DNA from: JANXQG01 sp037147235
GTDB taxonomy: Bacteria > Planctomycetota > Planctomycetia > Pirellulales > Thermoguttaceae
Assembly (NCBI GenBank): GCA_037147235.1
Contig: JBAWVO010000125.1
Span: 1 to 17,482 of the forward strand
Direction: 5' to 3'
Length of the DNA stretch: 17,482 nucleotides
A program made the translations under genes and the position numbers. Of this stretch, positions 1 through 6,631 are shown in pieces (the stretch's first letter is position 1; the number at the start of each line of letters is the position of its first letter). The notes beneath the pieces were generated by a model. The model did not search any database and was not told the DNA's origin. It saw nothing but the letters and a program-made list of their open reading frames with translations.

Positions 1-335
<335 letters not shown>

Positions 336-376
336 CATGAATCCAATGCTCCTGCGAGCTCTCTTTTTTGTGGTCG

Positions 377-457
377 GCTCCTTCAAAATAAGGAGCGACA
401 AATGCCACGAATTTACCATAACCATACCAGGTGCCTGGGCTTTTACCGGCCCAGGCA
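377..457 (+). other. 23S-5S spacer with two hairpins
   Basis: The spacer between 23S and 5S is about 130 nt and carries no tRNA. It contains two perfect stem-loops. One is GCTCCTT/AAGGAGC, arms 377-383 and 390-396. The stronger one is TGCCTGGGC/GCCCAGGCA, arms 432-440 and 449-457, followed by CATTTT just before the 5S. They probably help rRNA processing or act as RNase III-type substrates. The second could act as a weak attenuator, but its T-run is too short for me to call it a terminator. Confidence 0.5.
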
Positions 458-463
458 TCATTT

Positions 464-570
464 TCCGGTGACTATATCTGGAAGGCCACACCCGTTCCCA
501 TCCCGAACACGGTAGTTAAGCTTCCAGAGCCGATGGTAGTACCAAAAGTGCGAGAGTAGGTGTTGCCGGG
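464..570 (+). rRNA. rrf: 5S ribosomal RNA
   Basis: This is a complete 5S rRNA gene of about 105-107 nt. The termini pair as helix I: CCGGTGAC at 465-472 with GTTGCCGG at 562-569, counting G-U pairs. The conserved core CACACCCGTTCCCATCCCGA (487-506) and the AGTACC...GTGCGAGAGTAGG 3' domain are present. It is linked to the upstream 23S, so this is an ordinary 23S-5S operon end, and a strong terminator begins about 10 nt downstream. A truncated second copy of its 3' end lies near 6440-6626. Confidence 0.96.
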
Positions 571-580
571 TTTTTTATAG

Positions 581-620
581 AAACTCCCACGGTCGAAAGA
601 TCGTGGGAGTTTTCTTTTTT
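581..620 (+). terminator. rRNA operon intrinsic terminator (copy 1)
   Basis: An 11-bp stem, AAACTCCCACG (581-591) with CGTGGGAGTTT (602-612), closes a 10-nt loop and is followed by TTTCTTTTTT on the + strand. The T-run follows the + strand orientation, so it terminates the 23S-5S transcript. Read on the - strand it has only a weak U-tract. An almost identical hairpin is repeated at 6638-6680. Confidence 0.92.
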
Positions 621-675
621 CTTGACCGCCAAATGGGCCACAGTAGCCGACTCCGCCGGCGGCAAGCAATAACAG
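621..675 (-). pseudogene. Relic of a PEP-CTERM gene 3' end
   Basis: This stretch aligns almost base for base with 6678-6733, which encodes the transmembrane part of the giant protein's PEP-CTERM signal. By eye there are only a few substitutions plus one missing C in the TAGCC/TAGCCC segment, which shifts the frame. On the - strand the relic still reads LLLLAAGGVG before the frame breaks. The similarity continues leftward through the terminator into the 5S gene and stops at 675, where the inverted-repeat element at 676 begins. It is best explained as a duplicated or left-behind fragment of the giant gene's 3' end. There is no start codon and no intact product. Confidence 0.75.
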
Positions 676-903
676 GGCCTTGATCATAACTTTGCCAACT
701 GCTGTCATTGCTAGCTCGACGTAGGGTGCGTGGAGCACGGATGCCCGCGAAATGGTGCGTTACGCGAACCGGTCTATTTCAGGGTAGACGTTCTCGAAGT
801 ATTGAGTCCGTGCGCAACGCACCATTTCCCGGGTGTTGGTTCGCTCCACGCACCCTACGGCCTGCCGTCACTGGTAGCAGTTGGCAAGGTTATGATCAAG
901 GCC
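676..903. repeat. Nested inverted-repeat (MITE-like) element
   Basis: The outer arms are 28 bp each, 676-703 and 876-903 (GGCCTTGATCATAAC...), and match as inverted repeats with one mismatch. Inside them lies a second palindrome with perfect 17-bp arms, CGTAGGGTGCGTGGAGC at 720-736 and its complement at 843-859. Further in is a third pair, AAATGGTGCGTTACGC at 750-765 against 812-827, with one mismatch. The GTAGGGTGCGT..ACGCACCCTAC core is of a kind commonly dispersed in bacterial genomes. There is no transposase, so it would be non-autonomous. It could be one element inserted in the loop of another. Confidence 0.75.
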
Positions 904-1039
904 GCACCACAATTATCCGCAAACCCGGCGGAGAGCCACAATTATTTTTCGGCGGAGTCTCGGAAATGCAGAAAGGCGGTCGGCCCAAAAAGTCGAGAAA
1001 CCATTCGCATCATCTCGATTCACCCCGATTCACCCGCCA
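904..1039. other. Short gene-free stretch downstream of the SHD1 gene
   Basis: I see no gene here. Two small direct repeats stand out: CCACAATTAT at about 906 and again at about 940, each followed within some 16 bases by CGGCGGAG, and GATTCACCC at 1017-1025 and 1027-1035. No convincing terminator is visible for the - strand gene that ends at 1040. ORFs crossing this stretch on the + strand are composed of repeat sequence. Confidence 0.4.
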
Positions 1040-4000
1040 TTATTTCGCGGCTGGCGACTGTGGGGATTTCAAATCGACGCGATACAGGCCCTCGCTGGTT
1101 CTCACGACAACCCCGTAGTGGTTGCTGACGAACAGCATTATTGGGGTGCCTGGACAGCGGCCCCGCAAGTGCTTGAGTTTTCCCGCAATGCCGTCGCTGA
1201 TGTGCAACTCTCCGGTCGTATACTCAAACATGTAGAATCGCCCTTCATGCATCAACATCGGGCCTTGAGGAATCATGGTGTCGAGGACTTCCACGTTAAA
1301 ATCGGGAAATCCCGTCCGACAAAGATTGCTGGCAAACTTGTATTCCGAAAGGCCCTTGTGACTTCGGCCCTCCCCGCCTCCCCAGTAGCACTGCCCCTCG
1401 AAGAACATTTCCGGCCGAGACGGCATCAACACACGGGGCAGAACTTCCACCGTGCGCTTGTTCGGATCGACCAAGAACGTGCTATTTTCTTGGGTGTCTC
1501 CGTGAACGAACCGTCCGACGAGTACGCGTTGTTCGGGCAGTTTGCCAGTGGTGCCAGGAGTTGTGAACGCGCAACAGTAGGTGGGCTTGAAAGCCGCGTT
1601 CAGCCTGCTGCCTTCTTTCGGCGGATTTCGCGAGTCGGATTTTTCCTTGGCGGCTGTCTCGCGGGCTTCGTGGAGGATGTCGAACTTCGGGCGGCCGCCG
1701 GATGCGATCGACACCAGGGCCAGCCAACTGCGATCGGTAGCGCCGGCCAGGAAAACTTTGCCGGGTTCAATCGCCGTCAGTACATAGTTTTTCATGGGCG
1801 GCAAGCCTTCCTCGGGCCCGATTCCGAAACCCTTCTTGGTCGCCGGATCGATTGCGACCAGACAGAGGATCGATTCGTTCCTATTGTTGGGATTCGATCC
1901 CAACGTGCAAACCGCCCAGAGGTACTTGCCGTCCCAGCAGACCGCCGCGCGATTCTCCATGTCGGGATCCGGCGCGAGAAACAAGCCGGGAACACGCTCC
2001 AGCCGACCTTTGTCTCGCATGAGGAGAATCGCATCCTCGATGGCCACGACATCCGTTCCTTTGGATACCGCATGCAGGCACCGCACAAAGCCCCCCCTCT
2101 CTTGCGTCAAAGTCTTCTCTTGGCCGTTGGGTAGGATTTCCTTGAAAATGATCGGCTGAAAAACCACATCGGCGTCGGCGTCCGACACGTTTTCCGGTTT
2201 TTTGGGCGCGACGAATCTCATAGCGGCGGCGGGTGGCCGTTTCTTGAATTGTTCCATCGCTAGTTGCCTGCGGTTGAACTGTTTCACTTGAGCGTTGGCC
2301 ATCCCTTTAATGAGCGGGCCGGGGATTTTTGCCGCCTCGCGCAGGAATTCGGCGTACTCGGAACTCGATGAGCCGGCGAGCGGCGCGGAGAGCAGTGATT
2401 CCAGGGATCGTTTGTCGGTGGAGTAAGCGTATTGTTTCAGCAGTTTCAAACAGTAGTCGCGTCTATCGCGAGATCGCTCCCGCAAGGCCGCCGGGTCGGA
2501 CTCGCCTTTGAACCGCACATAAGAAATCCATGGGGAGTGGCGTATCGCCAGCCCGCTCATGAAACTGAGCGTGTCATCAAGCAGACCGGCCGCGGCCTTC
2601 GCCGCGAAAATCCGTCGCGAGGCGGCCACCAACTCCTCGTTGAGCGTTTGGAGCGTCTCCAGAACCCTTGGATCGTCGTATTGCTTGAGAACGTCCGGCC
2701 CAAAATTATTCTTTATTAATTCACGAGATTGCGGATCCGTTAGCGGAATCGACCAGAGAAAGTCGATGTCGGATTTGCGGAGAATGTCGGGGTGGGTGAA
2801 TTTCGTGCCGACGAAGAGCATCTCCATGTGCCGCACGGCTTCCCGCCGATGGGCACACGCCTTGAGAAAATTGTCGCTGTAGGCCAAGGTGAAAGCATAC
2901 TTGCCAATGCTCAATTCATATTGCATCATTTGATTACATGCCAGCATGGCGTCGCGATGCGTCAACGGCTGATCGGGCATCAACAACAGGCTCGACTCGA
3001 ACAGCAAGATTGCCTCGGGATAATTGCTGACCTTCATGAAGTCGCGGCCGCGCTCCGTCAACTGGCGTGCTTCGTTCGCGGCGTCCAACGGCGGCGTTCC
3101 CTTCCCCAACGAACGGTCGAACAATTCCGCGGCCGCTTGGCGAAGCTCCGCTACCGTGCGGTCCAGCGGCAGTCCTTCCCGGCTGCAATGGTCCAATTCG
3201 GTTGAACCGCGCAACAGCTTCAGCGAGAATCGGCATTGAAGCTTCTCCGGCGGGCCTTCCAGGCGGTATTCACCCATCACGTACAACGGCAACCGCCGTT
3301 CGAGCTTCGATTGGCCGGCAATCGCCACTTCTCGGGCAACCGCCTGCGCCTCGGCGAACTCAACCGCGACGACGCCTGTACGCTGCAGCAAATCGCGCTC
3401 GATCAACCGCGCAAAAACGCCTTGAAACTGATCAGCCTCGTGCGTCAGGCTGTTGTTCATCAGCGGCGGCACGGCCACGATCTCGACGGCCTTGTCGCCT
3501 TGGAGACGCCGGGCGGTATCGATAAGATCAAGGATGGACTTTGAATCGGTCTCGGTGCTGTTGGACAGCATGATAGGACGCATGCAAAGCCGCAGACCTT
3601 GCCGCGTTTCGCTGACGACAACCGAAAGATGCGGGACCGGCGCGGCCTGGAAATAGAGCCAAACGAGCAAATCGGCCTTGAGCAGCCGGCCCAACTCGCA
3701 TCGTTTGCCGACACCCTCCGGCGCGAATGCCGCTTGCAGTTCCTGCTCGCGGATGACCTTGTCGATCTCGGCGCGTTCGACCAGCGAGACGCCGGCCACC
3801 GAGCCCAACAGCGTTTCGACCAAGGACGCCACATCCTTGGCAGCGTTTTCGCCGCGTCCGACGACTGCGATGCGGCATTTCGGAAGCGGTGCCGCCGGGG
3901 CGGCGGAGGGCGACGATTTCTCCGTGCCCGTTGAGGCAAGAGGCGCGGGCTGCGGCGTTCGCTGGGCGGCGAGAGCTTGATCCGCCTCGCTTAGCCTTTC

Positions 4001-4186
4001 CAAGGGCACCGACACCTGGCTCCCGTTCGACTTTTTCAGCAGAACCTTGCCGTCCTTGACGCCGATCAGTTCGGCATCAATGCTGAACTTCCCGGTGGCG
4101 TCGGTCCACTTTCTCGACTCAGCGAGAGCAGAAGAAGCGACGAGGACAGCGAAAATCACAAACCAGCAGATGCGGCGCAGTGTCAT
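1040..4186 (-). CDS. Secreted SHD1 / CsgG-like / TPR-like protein
   Basis: This is a 1048-residue exported protein of unknown function. I place the start at the ATG at 4186-4184. A signal peptide, MTLRRICWFVIFAVLVASSA, begins there, with a likely cut after ALA, and GGGGG lies 8 nt upstream; the longer frame back to 4312 adds only polar residues overlapping the gene before. Residues 24-73 resemble the SHD1 domain common in secreted planctomycete proteins (RKWTDATGKFSIDAEL). Residues about 103-215 and 232-355 each look like a CsgG-type module, for example VSLVERAEIDKVIREQEL. Residues about 370-425 resemble a TPR pair (YPEAILLFESSLLLMPDQP). The last 350 residues are rich in beta strand with W/G turns and may form a propeller. 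It is the last gene of a three-gene cluster, 58 nt after the CsgG-like gene. Family features are recognised by eye; the role is inferred as envelope-associated. Confidence 0.85.
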   Translation of the reverse strand: MTLRRICWFVIFAVLVASSALAESRKWTDATGKFSIDAELIGVKDGKVLLKKSNGSQVSVPLERLSEADQALAAQRTPQPAPLASTGTEKSSPSAAPAAPLPKCRIAVVGRGENAAKDVASLVETLLGSVAGVSLVERAEIDKVIREQELQAAFAPEGVGKRCELGRLLKADLLVWLYFQAAPVPHLSVVVSETRQGLRLCMRPIMLSNSTETDSKSILDLIDTARRLQGDKAVEIVAVPPLMNNSLTHEADQFQGVFARLIERDLLQRTGVVAVEFAEAQAVAREVAIAGQSKLERRLPLYVMGEYRLEGPPEKLQCRFSLKLLRGSTELDHCSREGLPLDRTVAELRQAAAELFDRSLGKGTPPLDAANEARQLTERGRDFMKVSNYPEAILLFESSLLLMPDQPLTHRDAMLACNQMMQYELSIGKYAFTLAYSDNFLKACAHRREAVRHMEMLFVGTKFTHPDILRKSDIDFLWSIPLTDPQSRELIKNNFGPDVLKQYDDPRVLETLQTLNEELVAASRRIFAAKAAAGLLDDTLSFMSGLAIRHSPWISYVRFKGESDPAALRERSRDRRDYCLKLLKQYAYSTDKRSLESLLSAPLAGSSSSEYAEFLREAAKIPGPLIKGMANAQVKQFNRRQLAMEQFKKRPPAAAMRFVAPKKPENVSDADADVVFQPIIFKEILPNGQEKTLTQERGGFVRCLHAVSKGTDVVAIEDAILLMRDKGRLERVPGLFLAPDPDMENRAAVCWDGKYLWAVCTLGSNPNNRNESILCLVAIDPATKKGFGIGPEEGLPPMKNYVLTAIEPGKVFLAGATDRSWLALVSIASGGRPKFDILHEARETAAKEKSDSRNPPKEGSRLNAAFKPTYCCAFTTPGTTGKLPEQRVLVGRFVHGDTQENSTFLVDPNKRTVEVLPRVLMPSRPEMFFEGQCYWGGGEGRSHKGLSEYKFASNLCRTGFPDFNVEVLDTMIPQGPMLMHEGRFYMFEYTTGELHISDGIAGKLKHLRGRCPGTPIMLFVSNHYGVVVRTSEGLYRVDLKSPQSPAAK

Positions 4187-4244
4187 AACGATTTCCCCCG
4201 TATTTATGACGGCAATTTTACCGTCGCAGAACGCCCGATCCAAG

Positions 4245-5306
4245 CTAATCTTTTTTCTCGGGCAACGTCTGGATGAAATGCTCCAGCAGCCGGATGGCCA
4301 TCGTGTGCCCACAGCTTTGTAGGGCTTTTTTGCCGGCGATGTTTTCAGAAAGGTCGGCCGCCCGCGTCGTCACCCGATCGGCCAACACCACCTTGCCGTC
4401 CTTCCGATTAACCACGTTAATCTCCGCACGGGCCGAGCAATTGACGATGTTGCCGATTCGCACGGCAAACTCGCTGAATGCTTCGCCGGCAATCAACACA
4501 TCGACCTTCGCCATGCCGCGCGGCCAACAATCGACGTTTTTGGCGGTCCAGCCATGGGCGAAATCGGTCAACTCATTCTGCGACACGTCTTGCACCGTGA
4601 ATCCGCACTCGGTCAGGACTTTCTTGATCTCGGTTTCTACGGCCGGATCGATCACCGTCACTACGACGGTCACTTGGGGTGCGGCGTGATGTTGCTCGCG
4701 GACGATGATGGAGACGACGGGTTTGCGGCGGCCGGCTAGCTTTTTCTTCAATGCCGGCAGAGGATCGACACCGTCGTCGCCAGCGATCAATTTCGAGCCT
4801 GATCGTCGCACTTTGTCGGCCACATCCTTGGAAAGCTGAACGACCATCGCGCTCAGGTCGGCACCCACTGCGTCCTTGACCATCAGGCTTTCGATCAAGC
4901 TGGTTTCGGTACCGATGAGCTTGGCGGTAATGAACATGTCCTTGCCGAGGCGGAAGGCGCGGCCCGTGATCATGATTTTCGCCCCGACCAGTTTACCAAC
5001 CTTGATAGCCGTCTCGTCGTTGACCAGTCCGGTGAGGTTCAATTCATGTTCCCGCAAGGTTTGCATGATCGATTCGCGCTCGACCAAGGTGATGCCCGAC
5101 TCGCCGGAGAGCATGGCCGTCAGTGCGGCGGCGATTTCGCTGCCTGCGTCCGGATTGGCCGGATCACTGGAGGTAAAGTTGAGCACGGCCACAGTAAGGC
5201 CCGCAGTTTTTGTGGCCTTATTGTCCTTGACGGGATCGGCCGCCGCGGCCGATCCCGCGAGAATAGACACCACGGCAATCAGACTGAGAATTCCTGCATG
5301 TTTCAC
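4245..5306 (-). CDS. CsgG-like exported protein
   Basis: This is a 353-residue protein starting with GTG at 5306, with AAAGGT about 8 nt upstream. The signal peptide, MKHAGILSLIAVVSILAGSA, ends at AAA-ADP. It has no lipobox Cys, unlike classical CsgG, which is a lipoprotein. Residues 37-140 follow the CsgG/FlgO-like plan: VAVLNF, a helix with an ALTAMLSG turn, ITLVERESIMQTLREHEL, then KLVGAKIMITGRAF. Residues 196-350 look like a second, diverged module (VVVTVID..IKKVLTECGF, DVLIAGEAFSEF). Curli CsgG is an outer-membrane secretion channel, but many CsgG-domain proteins elsewhere have unknown roles, so I claim only the fold. It lies 27 nt after the upstream gene and 58 nt before the SHD1 gene, which carries related modules. 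Translational coupling in one transcript is likely. Confidence 0.87.
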   Translation of the reverse strand: MKHAGILSLIAVVSILAGSAAAADPVKDNKATKTAGLTVAVLNFTSSDPANPDAGSEIAAALTAMLSGESGITLVERESIMQTLREHELNLTGLVNDETAIKVGKLVGAKIMITGRAFRLGKDMFITAKLIGTETSLIESLMVKDAVGADLSAMVVQLSKDVADKVRRSGSKLIAGDDGVDPLPALKKKLAGRRKPVVSIIVREQHHAAPQVTVVVTVIDPAVETEIKKVLTECGFTVQDVSQNELTDFAHGWTAKNVDCWPRGMAKVDVLIAGEAFSEFAVRIGNIVNCSARAEINVVNRKDGKVVLADRVTTRAADLSENIAGKKALQSCGHTMAIRLLEHFIQTLPEKKD

Positions 5307-5333
5307 GGTAGGTTACCTTTCGAGAAAATCGAC

Positions 5334-6383
5334 TCAGGGTAGAACGAGTTGGGAAGCGGGGCGGTGCGAAGCCGGTTCGACGCTTTGCGGGCGACGGTTG
5401 GGAGACGGCGTGGGAACGACTGGTGACGCCAAATAGTCCAATGCCCCAACCAGAAACAACTGGCTCCGCGGATCGTTGCGCCACGAACCCAGCGGAACCT
5501 GACACAGGACAATCCGGCCACGCCCGACATTCTTGCAGACAACCAGCGAGTCAATTGACGCCGGACTCTTGCCGGCGGATTCGCGCGGCCACCAGGCGAT
5601 TTCGAGTGCCGGCTCACTGGCCGGCAAGCGGATGGCCCAGAGGTCGCCCTTGCCGCGCGAGGGATCGAACCATCGTAGCGATGCGGTCAAGGGGTGGTCC
5701 TTCTGCCAGGCTAATTTGGCTGGCACGGTGCGTTGCACGAGTGGATATCCGGCTAATACGGCCGGTTTCGTCTGATTCAGGATGAGAACATTGGTGCCGG
5801 CCGTAGCCAGTTGCAGCAACTTTTGCTGGCCGCCCGTGTCGGATTCCAGCCGATTACTGCCCACGATCAGCACGTCGGGCAATACGAAAGAAAGCTCGGC
5901 ATCGCTCAGAATGCTTGTGTGTTTGATCTTCGCCTGCTTCAAGAGCGATGGCAACTTCTCCGGCTGATCCCAAACATAGAGATGTTTTGCCAATGCCTCG
6001 GGCTGTTCCCCAACGGATAAATACCGCGAAGACAACCGTTTGGCAACGCCGTCGAGGAGATTGTCGGGATATACCTCGACGGCAGCGGTGCCCTCAGCAA
6101 TCGGTTTGATTTTTCCAGCCTGCTCGATATGGTACGCAACTCTCATGGGGGTGTGCGTCCGCACGGCGGGCACGGCTATGCGAATGTTCGGCGGCGAATT
6201 CTTATCGGTCACGGTAACTCGGCCCGATACCAATTGCGCCTCGCCGCAGACGAGCCGCCAGTCAAGCGTGATGCCCGGAATCCGTTCTTCGGTCGTCCAT
6301 TGCACCTGAATGGTCTCGGTACTTCCGCTTAGCCAGTATCCGTCGCTCGAGAGCGCGATGAGCAAAATCGCCGCGTGGTTCAT
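5334..6383 (-). CDS. Uncharacterised protein, GATase-like fold, possibly 5'-truncated
   Basis: This is a 349-residue frame starting with ATG at 6383. An in-frame TAA at 6401-6399 blocks any upstream extension, and no clear Shine-Dalgarno is visible. Residues about 20-105 look like a beta-sandwich (TLDWRLVCGEAQLVSG). Residues about 130-320 alternate strand and helix like a glutamine-amidotransferase/ThuA-type fold (PDVLIVGSN, GTNVLILNQ), ending with VLCQVPLGSW and DPRSQLFLVGALDYL. From memory these motifs resemble the C-terminal half of large planctomycete proteins that carry glycoside hydrolase family 2 modules. No catalytic hydrolase residues are visible here. The N-terminus is only weakly hydrophobic, and the gene begins right beside a duplicated rRNA segment. 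It may therefore be the retained 3' part of a longer gene, or a short paralogue expressed as the first gene of the cluster. A TTTATA box at 6398-6403 (read TATAAA on the - strand) sits too close to the start to be convincing. Confidence 0.6.
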   Translation of the reverse strand: MNHAAILLIALSSDGYWLSGSTETIQVQWTTEERIPGITLDWRLVCGEAQLVSGRVTVTDKNSPPNIRIAVPAVRTHTPMRVAYHIEQAGKIKPIAEGTAAVEVYPDNLLDGVAKRLSSRYLSVGEQPEALAKHLYVWDQPEKLPSLLKQAKIKHTSILSDAELSFVLPDVLIVGSNRLESDTGGQQKLLQLATAGTNVLILNQTKPAVLAGYPLVQRTVPAKLAWQKDHPLTASLRWFDPSRGKGDLWAIRLPASEPALEIAWWPRESAGKSPASIDSLVVCKNVGRGRIVLCQVPLGSWRNDPRSQLFLVGALDYLASPVVPTPSPNRRPQSVEPASHRPASQLVLP

Positions 6384-6439
6384 GGCATGGCCCGCTGTTT
6401 ATACGGAGTCCTATTGGAAACCACATATCCTATCACACG

Positions 6440-6626
6440 AGTACCAAAAGTGCGATAGTGGGGCGTGTGGCAAGATTTTCTGGCAAGCGCGTGGCACGGG
6501 CTTCTAGCCCGTAATATTCGACACGGGCAAGATGCCCGTGCCACGGTGACACGGGCAAGATGCCCGTGCCACGGTGGCAACCGTCTGCCAGAGAATCTTG
6601 CCACACACGAGAGTGGGTGTTGCCGG
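6440..6626 (+). pseudogene. Truncated 5S rRNA copy split by an insertion
   Basis: AGTACCAAAAGTGCGA at 6440-6455 is identical to the genuine 5S gene at 538-553. The 5S sequence resumes at 6608 as CGAGAGTGGGTGTTGCCGG, matching 551-569 with one difference. Everything between is the MITE-like element. Nothing upstream of 6440 resembles the rest of 5S, so only about the last 30 nt of the RNA gene were copied. It cannot form helix I and is not functional. Confidence 0.8.
6463..6607. mobile_element. MITE-like palindromic insertion, about 145 bp
   Basis: Terminal inverted repeats of 21 bp (6465-6485, GTGTGGCAAGATTTTCTGGCA, against 6586-6606) match with one mismatch. The element lies between CGATAGTGGG (6453-6462) and CGAGAGTGGG (6608-6617), a likely 9-10 bp target-site duplication with one change. 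The inside holds a tandem pair of a 28-bp unit (6521-6548 and 6549-6576) containing the palindrome CACGGGCAAGATGCCCGTG, plus a diverged unit at about 6492-6512 (GGCACGGGC..GCCCGT). Dispersed palindromes of this type are frequent in planctomycete genomes and yield spurious peptides such as GTGILPV. There is no transposase. Confidence 0.82.
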
Positions 6627-6631
6627 TTTTT

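Noticed and set aside
472..738. An 88-codon - strand frame across 5S and the terminator
   Set aside because: It covers the 5S rRNA gene, the terminator and the frameshifted PEP-CTERM relic. The hydrophobic stretch in it is a leftover of the giant gene's tail.
708..1128. Two overlapping + strand frames downstream of the 5S gene
   Set aside because: They read through the nested inverted repeat and into the end of the opposing SHD1 gene; there is no ribosome site or protein-like composition.
1118..2134. A 338-codon + strand frame inside the SHD1 gene
   Set aside because: It is the antisense shadow of a well supported - strand gene with a signal peptide and recognisable domains; its composition is Arg- and His-rich as expected for a shadow.
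6521..6576. A possible CRISPR-like repeat pair (28-bp units)
   Set aside because: The two units are directly adjacent with no spacer, are internally palindromic, and lie within terminal inverted repeats, so they belong to the MITE-like element.
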